Shown here piece after piece: positions 21,739 through 31,865 of a DNA stretch of 64,000 nt. A program made the position numbers and the translations under genes. The stretch's first letter is position 1; each line of letters opens with the position of its first letter. Under the pieces are notes generated by a model that searched no databases, was not told where the DNA came from, and saw nothing but the letters and a program-made list of their open reading frames with translations. Source of the stretch: Carya illinoinensis (Eukaryota > Streptophyta > Magnoliopsida > Fagales > Juglandaceae); the NCBI RefSeq assembly GCF_018687715.1, contig NC_056752.1, positions 51,802,653 through 51,866,652 on the forward strand. Reading direction: 5' to 3'.

Positions 21739-23767
21739 TGTGACGCCCCCAAAATCCCCACGCCCGAACAGGGGGAAATTGAGACGTCCGGATGGTGACA
21801 ACCCGGGTCACCACCCCAACGACGGGTGCCGAGTGTGTGCAAGGCAGCAAAAGTGTACAGAGAAACACGCAGCGGATAAGATAGTCATAACTAAGTACCA
21901 GAATTTTTCTTAACATAATACAAGCTGTTTAAAACGTACATAGATAAAATATTACATATACCACAAATACAGTTTTAAACAAATAAAAAGATAACATCAG
22001 CAACCCGGCGGAGCCGCATCCTCGGGCTCAGCCTCTTCCTCCTCAACCTCATCTTCTGCACCAAAAGCTACGGAACCACGAATGGTACCGCAGGTAAGTA
22101 AAACCCAAACACTACCAGATAAAAACACATATAACTCAAACAAGATGCATGAAACATGCCCAATGCACAAACCCGTAAAACACAAGTTTTCCACGCACGC
22201 CAAAAGACACATTTGACATCTCAAATCATTATCCAATTTTAACCGTATGCACCATGACCTCCCCTAGGGGTCATCCGCACACCCTGGCTCCAGTGTCACA
22301 CCGCAGAGTACCGCCACGCATGTGACACCCAACGAGCGATGCCCAGTTCCGCGCCCCGCGCGTGCGTAGCCAAGCATCCTCTAGCCCTCGCCAGCGAAGG
22401 GCCACGGAGTCGGTGAGTAGGCCGATGCCCGGTTCCGCGCCCGGCGCGTTCGTAGCCAAGCACCCCCTAGTCCCGCTCCCATTATCGCTTTCGATAACTC
22501 AGGGGACATCACTCAGTTTATTCCGCTCCCGAGTGACCAGAGGAGCTCCACCGAGATAATAACCCATCCCGGCTTGGGCTCGTGATACACACGCACCCGC
22601 AACACACTCACGCCAAAACACAGGCTTTTCTCATAAACCCACAACACACGTGCATGCATCATGTAATGCCATAACAAAGCACATTAAAATGATCCAATCA
22701 CATAAATCAAATAATCAAGCAACTCCATCCTCCATCCATCCGACCCCCGAAACTCCTCGGACTCAGTCCGGAATCAACAACCAACAACAGATAATAAATA
22801 AATTGAATGAGCAATATATATTTAAATCTGAAAATAGGGTTTGGAAAATACTTACAGCGCTATACGGCAATTTTAGAAAACACGAGGCGTTGCAAACGGC
22901 GGAAAAACAGCAACGTCACAGTGAAATTTCACTGTGGCCGTGGGTCCGAAAAACCCACTTTTGAACGGGGACAAACTGGGACACGGGATTGATAGGGAAT
23001 GGTCTAGGGATGGTTGTGAAGCTATTGGAAGTGACGGACGGCCGTGGGTGGCGGCGGAATGGCCGGAAATGGCCGGATTACCCAAAACGGAAACTAAGCT
23101 CGTAGGAGCTGTTCCGGTGGTCGTTGGAGGCCGGAAATAGGTGGGTTAGGACGGCAAGGAGTCGGTGATGAAGTGGTGAAGAAATGGTGGCCGGAGGTGG
23201 AGCGACGGCGGCGGATCGGAGCAAAATCCGTGCGCCCTTTGGAAGCTTTTTCCGGCCAAATGGCCGGCCGGTTGGGGGTGGGTTTTGGAGGGAAGGTAGA
23301 CCGGAAGGAGAGGAAGAGAATGGGACCGGTGGGAGGCCGAACGGTGGCCGGACGGCGGCGGTAGGGCTTAGGGAAGGTGACGCCGGCGTAGGGAGAGAGA
23401 GAGAAGAGAGAGAGAGCACGGGGGGGGGGTCCGAGCCGAGCGGGAGAGAGGAGAGAGAAAAGAAAGAGAAAAAGAAAAAGAAGAAAAAAGAATAGAAGGG
23501 AAAAAGAAAAAGGAAAAAGAGAAAAAGAAAAAAAAAAGATGTGAAAAGAAATGAGGTCCAGTCCTCATTCCGGGAAAAGAAACAAACCGCCAAAAAGATA
23601 AAAACCACAAAAACAACTAAAAGAAATAAAACACAACCTCAAATAAATTAAAATAAATTAAAAACCGACTTTAAAACCGCAACTAAAATAAAATAAAATA
23701 TCTGATATATTAATTAAAATAAAAACAATTATTTCAGCGAAAATACACTTAAAAGCGGGTCATCACA
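21739..23767. mobile_element. Solo LTR (probable Gypsy-type), 2029 bp, TTGGG target duplication
   Basis: The element starts TGTGACGCCCCC and ends GGGTCATCACA, so its ends are TG...CA with a short inverted repeat (TGTGACGCCC against TGTGATGACCC). The five bases on each side are identical: TTGGG at 21734-21738 and at 23768-23772. No internal second LTR, gag-pol frame or primer-binding site is visible within the 2 kb, so it is best read as a solo LTR left by recombination between the two LTRs. Its middle is strikingly GC-rich compared with flanking DNA and ends in a long purine tract (about 23395-23540). The open frames inside this segment are composition artefacts. Assignment to Gypsy rests on length and terminal sequence only. 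Confidence 0.8.
22337..22470. repeat. Internal 86-bp-period duplication within the solo LTR
   Basis: A 48-base block (CGATGCCC(A/G)GTTCCGCGCCC ... GTAGCCAAGCA, ending CTAG) occurs at 22337-22384 and again at 22423-22470 with about half a dozen differences. It lies in the GC-rich part of the LTR. Confidence 0.75.
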
Positions 23768-23951
23768 TTGGGACCCAATTTTAAAGCCCTCGGCTCCATT
23801 TCAAACGCAACATTTAGGTATTTTTTTTTTCTTTCTCCTTTCCTCTTTATTAGTTGCCATTTTAAAATTTATTATTTTCAATCACACTATTAATATAATA
23901 TATTTCTTATGCTCGTTCATTTAAAACGATTTTTAAAAGTGCTGCATTAAT

Positions 23952-23993
<42 letters not shown>

Positions 23994-24720
23994 ACTAAAT
24001 ATGACAAAATATATGATGAAATAAACATTTAATAAAGATCAAATTGAGAGATAAACTCACAAAACTATTATATGCCACCAAACCCAATCTTGGCAAAAGT
24101 TGTGACAGAGCACTTGGAGGGCCCAAAATAATGAATTATTAGTGAAAAAGGGGACTTTCTGGTTGCTTTTATGTGTAGGTTAATTCCTTGTTCAAACTAT
24201 AATGATTATAGATATCATTGCTTTATATTTTGATTTCAAATTGGGAAAAGGTCTAATGCACTCTACTTTGACCTCTCTCTTTATTGTACCCTCGAGTTCT
24301 ATGTACCCTTTAATTGGGGGGGTAACAGAGACATCAAGGTACAAAATTTTGGATGTTAATAACCCTAGCTAGCTAGGTGGGTCGTCTTCATACCTTTATC
24401 GATGAAACAGATTCTCATTGTCCATGTCCCAATTATAGTCTCATTGCCTCCATGCCAATTAAAGATTTTATTCTCTAATTTTCTATGGAAAAGTTGGGAT
24501 AACAGTAAGATCATAATCTATATTTCTATATAAATTTCATAATCATGCAACTTTAATTTCATAAAAATAAATCAAATATTTTATGTATCTTTAAATCATT
24601 AAAATAATTATGTGTATTGAGCATAAGAATATGAGTTGATTTTCAAAAAAAGTTGCAAAATCAGGACAAAGAGTAATATTATTGATTTTTTAAATAAAAA
24701 TGCAACAAAAAATTTTGAAA

Positions 24721-24880
24721 AGAGTTTTATTACGTTCAAGTAAAGTCGCGTACTAATCTGTATAGTAATACTGATTTTTTCATACTTAAACTTTAAATTA
24801 ATATTATTTTTAATAAAATCTACTTTTTGACCAATTATAATAGATTGATATATATATTAGTGAACAATTATATTTATAAC
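24721..24880. mobile_element. Palindromic MITE, family M2, copy 3 (reverse orientation)
   Basis: Reads AGAGTTTTATTACGTTCAAG and AAAGTCGCGTACTAATCTG at the left, which is the reverse complement of the right end of the 18003-18160 copy. It continues through the same blocks (AGTAATACTGATTTTTTCAT, AAATCTACTTTTTGACCAAT, ATATATTAGTG). Confidence 0.6.
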
Positions 24881-25002
24881 TATATTTTTATTTTAAAAGA
24901 AGGGAAGAAAATAGAAAACATAAGGAATGAGACAAAATAGAGGTTGATAGTGATGTTCTACGCTATCTAGTATCTAGCCGTTGCACCCACTCCCACCGTT
25001 TG

Positions 25003-25012
25003 CCCACGTGGC
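25003..25012. promoter_or_regulatory. G-box (CACGTG) upstream of the HNH-like gene
   Basis: CCCACGTGGC lies about 115 bases before the start codon at 25127. It is a perfect ACGT-core palindrome of the type bound by plant bZIP and bHLH factors. Its position is promoter-like, but binding is not shown. Confidence 0.4.
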
Positions 25013-25126
25013 ACATAATTTGAAAGGTACCATTTAAAACCAAGATTAGACCGTTACCTTTCTTCCTTCAACGTAAGAAAAAGCTCTCTGCATCCACATC
25101 TGCCTCCAAGGAACAACTAGGAAACA

Positions 25127-26005
25127 ATGGCTTTTGTGTATGCGTTCCCCGAAGAAGAAATAGCCGTCAACGAGAGCTTCGGGTACCCAAAAGCCTACGC
25201 TAAGCTCTGCCGCGACCGCCGTGTCTGTCCCTACGACCATGGCCCTCCGTTCACTTACATACCTTACGGTCTGGAGCAAGATGAGGTAAGAAAATGACCC
25301 TCTTTGATCCTTTGACTGGTGCCTAGAAAACGCATGAAAATAAAAAGTGATACAGAATGCTGAGTTTTTATAATGTCGGTCGCTTGGTTATTAGAAAATG
25401 GTAACTCTCAACATAAACAAGCAAATAGAAACACTCAGTTTTTAGATCTGCGGATAACGTCTTTATAATTCCCAAGTTTCGCTGGAAATTCAAACTTTTT
25501 TGTCTGTTATGTTCACTGAATTATGGATTTCAAATGAATTACGGGATTTTGGATCAGAATTTTGGGTCTTGTATATTGACTGAACTTTGGGTTCTAAATG
25601 AAATTCTGGCGCCCTCCTAAAATGTCTTAGTTTAAGCTGGTCTTTGTTATATCTTCTGGTTTTTCAGGAGTTGAGAGCAAGGGAATTGGATCAGGTGTTC
25701 CCAATCATCGACCCGAAAGCTAAACCAACTACAAAGCCCAAGATCTTTGTCAGTCTGTTGTGGAAGCAGCTCAACCACCTTGGGTAACTGCTTGAAATTT
25801 TCTACCATAAACCATGACAAAGACTCAATTCTGAGTTTCTGATTTTGGTTCTTTTCTCCAATTTAGGAATGCCGGCTTTGACCCTGCAGTGATTCGAGTT
25901 GACCCATATGGAAATGTTCTCTACTATCACGCTGATTCGGCTTCTCCTCTCGCTTGGGATATTGACCATTGGTTTCCTTGCTCGAGTATATAACTTGACT
26001 AACAA

Positions 26006-26079
<74 letters not shown>

Positions 26080-28201
26080 TTATTGGTCTTTTGGCTGAAA
26101 ATGCAGGGGGAGGGTTAACGGTCCCAAGCAATCTGAGAATATTACAGTGGGAAGTCCGCAAGAAAAAACATAATAAGCTGGAGTTTTTAGTTCCATGGTG
26201 GGAATATCAGCTGGGAGTCTCAGTAAACCGGTTTTTGTCCATTTTTGCCTCCAAAAACTCAGATTTCAGGTGGGCATGTTTCATTATCCTCAGTTGCATG
26301 CGTTTCAAGATATAATAACATGGGTGGATAATTATTTTCTGGTTTCATACCTGGCAGGCACAGAGCATTTTCATTTTTGTTTTCTGAAGGTGAAAATGAA
26401 GAATTGAATGCTTCACAGAGAGTAGATTCGCATTCTTTTCCTCAACATTTCATTGAATCCAAAGAGAAAATGGGCCTTGCTCCCGCCGCGATTGTTTTAT
26501 CTCGAAGGGAACCGTACGACACAACTTTAGCTTTAAAATCCCTGGATCACAACAGGCAGCTAAGGCCACAGTCCCCTGCAATTGGTAAGTAGAAGAATAT
26601 CCAATAGGGTGACCTTATTCATTTGTATGCGGTGAGCTTTTCCATACCTAAAAATGCATTTCCTTCGATTGTATACAGTTGCAAGAAAAGCAAATCCTAA
26701 TGTCCTGAAAGAAAATGAAAACCCGGATTTTGTTACGAACCCGTACCAAGCAATTGTCATGGCTAGAGATTCCTTAAAACAAAGAGAGGAAGCTTTAAAG
26801 ATGCAGACAGAAATACAGAAACTAGATGACGAAGTAAATGAGTTGAAGCAAAAGAATGAAGAGGAAAGGCTCACAATCCAAGAACTAGAATTGGTGCTGA
26901 TAAAACGCAGGAGAAGGGCAGAGAAGAGCAGGCGACTGGCAGAGGCACAACATTCATATAGGACCATGCTAGAGAAGATGATCCGAGATGCAATGCACCA
27001 GTAAGATCGATAAAACTCCTCATGAAAAAGAGGATGCTGCTATCAAATTCTCATAGAATTTAATTATGACAGATAATTTTGAATTGTTCCTTGTAGGAGT
27101 GTCATATATAAAGAACAGGTGAGATTGAATCAGGCTGCAACCAACGCACTCATGGCAAGACTTGAAGCACAGAAAGCCATTAGCGATGCCTCAGAGAATG
27201 AACTTCACAGGAAATATAAACAAAGGGATGAGATTGAGAAGCAGATTAGGCCTGACTGGGAGCAAGCTAGGAAGAGATCAAGAATGGATGATGCCTTACT
27301 TGAAGAGAGGGACAGTAGAACTGTTCTACATTTACCGAGGATCAAGCCAAGGACGCCTGTACACAAAGAATTAAGAGTATTCCTAGAGGAGGAACAAAGG
27401 GCATCTGAAGCTGGTTCATCGTTTAACGAAGAACGAAAGCAGAAAGAAATTGAGGAGGAAGTGAAAGTAGTACCTGCAACGAATATTACTATAGAAAAGC
27501 CCGAGGAACATAACAGATCCATTGTTGCCTTGGAGGATGAAAACCCACTTGAGGATCAGCTTCAGAAACTTGAAATAGGAGGGAAGAAACTCAACAACAT
27601 TCAATTCCCACTTCCTCGAGAACCAGAAACAGAGGAAGATGAAGAGAGCAGAAAGCAGCGCGGAAAAGGAAACGTAGAAAAATGGCTCCAAATGCTGTTA
27701 GAGAATACTCAAGAAGAATTGGAGCCTCAAAATTCAAATGAAGACGAAAAGCGCAGCATTGACGGAATAATCAGAAAACAGAATTCCAAGTACTCGCAAA
27801 AAGAGAAACGGCCGATTATTGATGAGAATAATGGTGCGAAAGAGAGAGAAGAAATCACTGAGATGGAAGCTAGAAATATTCAGTCAGAAGAGAGAAGAGC
27901 GGGTGAAGTGGGTCGTATGGGTGAGAGAGTTGGAAGTAGTAGCTTTGAAGGGGGAAGGGAAAGAAGAGACCATAGTAATGGAAAGGAAAGAAAGCTAGTG
28001 AGGTCTGAGAGTGCGAGGGGCTTTCGGCGAATCCCATCTTCTCCAGCTCTGATCTTGGGTGGTATGAGAAAGGGAGTGGACTGCATGGGCAAGAAGCCGA
28101 TCGTAAATGGGGATGAGGATAGTGATGGAGATCGTTCTGCAGGGAACAACAGTTTCATCAAGTCATCCATAAGGTCGATCAAGAAGGCTGTCAAAATATG
28201 A
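25127..28201 (+). CDS. HNH-nuclease-like plant protein with coiled coils, 7 exons
   Basis: Spliced model: 25127-25285, 25668-25783, 25867-25985, 26107-26269, 26358-26584, 26679-27000, 27097-28201. It totals 2211 bases or 736 residues; all six introns are GT-AG and keep the frame. Residues 123-155 read D-I-D125-H126-W-F-P-C-S-R-G-G, then S-N140-L-R-I-L, then K-K-H-N154-K. This is the DH...P..GG....NL..L....N..K pattern of HNH/McrA-type nucleases, with the His, Asn and Asn positions kept. The CxxC zinc ligands of many HNH proteins are absent. A PWW motif follows, and then charged coiled-coil sequence (about 300-430) rich in E, K, R and Q. The last 300 residues are low-complexity and acidic/basic, with Ser-rich LVRSESARGFRRIPSSPA near the end. 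A plant family annotated as HNH endonuclease exists, but its substrate is unknown. Nuclear location is likely from basic clusters (inference). Confidence 0.82.
26010..26084. repeat. (CT)n microsatellite in intron 3 of the HNH-like gene
   Basis: A run of about 37 uninterrupted CT units lies between the donor at 25986 and the acceptor ending at 26106. It makes up over half of this 121-base intron. It is likely polymorphic and could affect splicing. Confidence 0.9.
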
Positions 28202-29204
28202 AACTCGACTAGTGGCTTATGCACGTGTCTATCTGCTTAATCTTTCATTGTATTTCTTTTATATTTTTTTCGGAGTGCTAGCAATTGCTCTTAAAGCTGA
28301 ATAATTGTGTGAAATTTAGGTATTCTATTATTTTCTATTTGTCTATAAGAATGGTTTTGTTATATGTGTGAATAACATCTAGTTGTTTTACTAAATAAAT
28401 TCGGTTTCAACAACTCCTGCGAAAATCCATTTTCAGTTTGGTGAAAATGTATTTTAGTTTATTTCCCTCCAGAAGCTTTTGAAGTTTTGTTGTCCTCAAG
28501 AATGCCTCGGATAGCATTAAATGACAATAAACTTATGTAAATTATCGATATCTCTCCTACTTAATGGCTTCCATCTCAAATTTCCTCGACTCAATTTAAG
28601 AAAATACCTGTTGTTAAGACGGTTTCATCAGCTAAAATAGAATCCAGTAATGCTAGAATGTGGATGTATTCTTCTCTCCCACCTCCTAAGATAACGAAGC
28701 ATACAAAAGTAACACTTGTGATGACCACCAGCCACGATCACTAGGCGTAGCTGAGTGTTACAGACACTGCGAGAGGACAAATTGGGAGGAAGAAGTATTT
28801 CGATGTTGAGGTTATACCGCATCAGTGATTTACAAAAACATACGCTACATTCAACAGCCAGCCCCCCCACCTTTTACATATATCAAATCCAGAGAATGGA
28901 CCTCAAAATGGCAATTCTTAAGGAAGAGTTAAAAAATGTTCGATTGGGAGTTTCCCTCAAAATTCCAATGTCATTTTCCTGATCTGAAGAGCAGTTTCTT
29001 CTCTCTTCACCCGACCGTCACACTAGAAAACATACATGTGTGATGTTCAAGCTGTTTTTTGTAAGCAAACTCTTGTGGTCTATTCTATTTTTCCTCCCAA
29101 GGATAACATTTTGGATATATAGGGCCACTCCATGATCCCTGGACCCATTAAACACCGCCGAGTGCAACCACCCTGAAGTTGTTACTGCTTCGTTTTATCA
29201 CAAG
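28202..29204. other. Convergent 3' intergenic region (HNH-like / ECB2)
   Basis: About 1 kb between two convergent stop codons. It should contain the 3' UTRs of both genes. T-rich sequence with TTTCATTG and TAAATAAATT signals follows the plus-strand stop. No further gene is seen. Confidence 0.5.
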
Positions 29205-31865
29205 TTAATACAACATCGACAATTCTTCCACCTTACCAGGCTTTCCGCAATAACCCTTATCGCCACAAGTACAGATGCCATCCTTGAAATGGTGGAACTG
29301 TTCAGTATCCCTCACAGATATCTCCCTGCGAACAACCTTAGATATAAATTTGAAAGTTTTGTGACAGCTCTGGCACATGTACAGATTCTTGGTCACCAAA
29401 ATAGGCATTCCAGGGGCAGTAGTAATGAGCCCAAATGCAATGGCCAGTCTCTCACTGTGCCCACAAAAAATCTCAGCCTTTGAAGCTTCAACTTCATCCG
29501 TAGAACTCTTTTCAGGCTCACTGAAACCGACTGCCTTCATTTTCTCATAAAATCCATCCAAAACTGCTTTTAATTCATTTATTTGAGGATGGAATTCATC
29601 ACCACTAAGGAAAGCATGAACTTTCCCCTTTACTTCCACCCAACTGCACCCAGGATCTACAGTTAGCCCATTCTGTCTCATTTCCCTTCTTACTTTTGCG
29701 ACTTCATCCCATTTACCACTGTCAGCATAGAGATTACATAGAAGAATATAATACCCAACACTAGTTGTATCCTTTTCAAAGATATGATGTGCGGCAAGCT
29801 CCCCAAGCTCAACTTGGCGGTGGATCCTACATCCATTTAACAAGGCTCCCCATATTGCTGGATCAGGTTCTATTGGCATTTTCTGTATGAAGTCATGTGC
29901 ATCCTCCAATTTCCCAGCACGACCAAGCAAATCAACAATGCATGCATAATGCTTCAGATTAGGGTTGATACAGTATTGATGTTGCATTCTATGGAAATAT
30001 TCCAAACCTTGTGTCACCATACCAGATCTACTACAAGCACACAGTAGCGAAATAAAAGTTATATCATCTGGATTTACCGGGGCCTCCAACATCCTCTGGA
30101 ATAGCTCCACAGCCTGCACTCCTTGCCCCCGCTCAGCATACCCTGTCAGCAGAATATTCCATGCTGCTACATCTTTTCTGAGTGTGTTAAATTGGTTCAT
30201 TGCAGGTCCAATTCTTCCGCACCTTACATACATGTCCAAAAGTGCATTGGGAATAAAACCATCAAATCCAACTCCAGTCCTCAATGCATGGGCATGAATC
30301 TCTTTTCCACACATCAAAGCTCCTATCCTAGAACATGCAGATAGAACAGAAACTAAGGTAACAGAATTTGGCTTTAAACTGAGTTTCATTTGCCGGAAGA
30401 AAATCAAAGCTTCAAAGCTCCGATTGTTGATACGAAGGCCAAGGATGATTGAAGTCCAAGATATCACGTTCTTGTCAGGAATAGAATGGAAAACATCTAA
30501 AGCTTTGTCAATGCATTTACACTTGGAATACATATCAATGAGCGTGTTAGCAACTAAAACACATGAGATGAGCCCTTTCCTGTTAGCAAGCTCATGAAGT
30601 TTAATGCCCATATCCAAATCACCTAAACAAGTGCAAGCAGATAAAACACTGGCTATAGTGATCTCATCAGCCACGATTCCCTCTAGGTCCATCAATTGGT
30701 ATGTTCTCACAGCTTTAGCAGGTAGCATGTTGTTCTCATAACCTGAAATCATCGCCGTCCATGACACCACGTCCTTCCTCTCCATTCTAGAAAAAACTTT
30801 TTCAGCATCCAACCATTGCCCAACACTTGAGTACATCTGAATTAAAGAATTACACACTGAAACACAGGCTGCAAACTCTGTTCTCATCACAAAACCATGG
30901 ACCTGCCTTCCTAATCTCTCATCACCGAGACTCCCACAAGCAGAGATCACACTAGTCATTGTCATCAAGTCAGGATCGACAGAAAGTTCACGCATTAGAA
31001 AAAACAGCCTTAATCCTTCCAAACACTCCCCATTCTCAAAATAGCCCGAAATCATTGCATTCCAGGAAATCCTATCCTTTCTCGGCATTCTATCAAACAC
31101 CAACCGTGCATTTGTAATATTGCCACATTTCACATACATAGTGATCAAAGCATTAATGACATTGACATCTGACTCAAATCCATATCTTAAGACGTGAACA
31201 TGAACCTCCCTCCCCCTTGCCAAGTCCGGGATTCCCCCACAAGTCCTCAGAACGCAAGGAAAAGTATAGACATCAGGATGCACACCGACCCACAACATCC
31301 TATGATATAAATCCAATACTTCATCGAAAAACCCCGCCTTTGCATAGCCACCCACCAAAACGTTCCAAGAAAACACATTCCTCTCCTCCATCCTCCCAAA
31401 AACATACCAAGCATTACCCAAATCACCAAACCTCACAAACATACTCAACAAAGCATTGCCAAGTCTAACACTCAATCGAGTTATCGAATTCGACATGTAA
31501 GAGTACACTCTAGTCCCCTCCTCATATGCCCTTTTCCACTCACTAAGCCTTAGTAAAGCTATATAAGCATCTTCTTCTACGAAAAGCTGAAGCTCTTTCA
31601 TTGAGTCCAAGTGCTTAAGAGCTTGTTCCAAGTTCCCAGCAAGGCATAGTTGATATATATCTGAGTTAGGATTGTAGGTGGTAATAGAGGAGGATGATGG
31701 GGAGGTTTTGAGGACTGGTACTTCTTGGGTTCGTTTGAAGGAAGGGTGGTGGTTTTGGGGATTGTGAGAGAAACTGAGGAGTTTGGAATTGTGGCTTTTG
31801 ACAGATTGATGGTTGAGGTGTTCTGCGTGGAGAGGGATTGGAGAGGTTTTGGCAAAAGCAGCCAT
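29205..31865 (-). CDS. ECB2: Chloroplast PPR editing factor ECB2/VAC1-like (PLS-DYW class)
   Basis: Single exon, 886 residues. It opens with a Ser/Thr/Asn-rich plastid transit-type leader (about 1-60). PLS-type pentatricopeptide repeats follow, with typical cores such as NVFSWNVLVGGYAKAGFFDE, RISWNAMISGYFENGE and DVVSWTAMISGYENN. E/E+ and a DYW-type deaminase domain come last. The deaminase keeps its ligands: H803-S-E805, C831-x-x-C834-H835, and HHFKDGICTCGD near 858-869. Arabidopsis ECB2/VAC1 (At1g15510) edits accD and ndhF chloroplast transcripts and is needed for early chloroplast development. The match runs through the repeats and the E domain (for example FGRMEERNVFSWNVLVGGYA, TFPCVLRTCGGIPDLARG). 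The C-terminus is unusual: after CGD it reads KGYCGK and runs on to residue 886 instead of stopping at a DYW-type tripeptide. The start is the first Met and places the leader in frame. Confidence 0.93.
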   Translation of the reverse strand: MAAFAKTSPIPLHAEHLNHQSVKSHNSKLLSFSHNPQNHHPSFKRTQEVPVLKTSPSSSSITTYNPNSDIYQLCLAGNLEQALKHLDSMKELQLFVEEDAYIALLRLSEWKRAYEEGTRVYSYMSNSITRLSVRLGNALLSMFVRFGDLGNAWYVFGRMEERNVFSWNVLVGGYAKAGFFDEVLDLYHRMLWVGVHPDVYTFPCVLRTCGGIPDLARGREVHVHVLRYGFESDVNVINALITMYVKCGNITNARLVFDRMPRKDRISWNAMISGYFENGECLEGLRLFFLMRELSVDPDLMTMTSVISACGSLGDERLGRQVHGFVMRTEFAACVSVCNSLIQMYSSVGQWLDAEKVFSRMERKDVVSWTAMISGYENNMLPAKAVRTYQLMDLEGIVADEITIASVLSACTCLGDLDMGIKLHELANRKGLISCVLVANTLIDMYSKCKCIDKALDVFHSIPDKNVISWTSIILGLRINNRSFEALIFFRQMKLSLKPNSVTLVSVLSACSRIGALMCGKEIHAHALRTGVGFDGFIPNALLDMYVRCGRIGPAMNQFNTLRKDVAAWNILLTGYAERGQGVQAVELFQRMLEAPVNPDDITFISLLCACSRSGMVTQGLEYFHRMQHQYCINPNLKHYACIVDLLGRAGKLEDAHDFIQKMPIEPDPAIWGALLNGCRIHRQVELGELAAHHIFEKDTTSVGYYILLCNLYADSGKWDEVAKVRREMRQNGLTVDPGCSWVEVKGKVHAFLSGDEFHPQINELKAVLDGFYEKMKAVGFSEPEKSSTDEVEASKAEIFCGHSERLAIAFGLITTAPGMPILVTKNLYMCQSCHKTFKFISKVVRREISVRDTEQFHHFKDGICTCGDKGYCGKPGKVEELSMLY

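Larger units (their letters stand above)
23768..25126. other. Intergenic region upstream of the HNH-like gene
   Basis: AT-rich spacer with a TA microsatellite at about 23957-23990 and a reverse-oriented M2 MITE at 24721-24880. The last 120 bases before the start codon hold a G-box and CT-rich leader sequence and are probably the promoter and 5' UTR of the plus-strand gene at 25127. Confidence 0.5.

Noticed and set aside
22271..23616. Long open frames on both strands in the GC-rich stretch
   Set aside because: They overlap in several frames, are low-complexity (Gly/Arg or Phe/Ser/Leu runs) and lie wholly inside the solo LTR; GC content alone removes stop codons.
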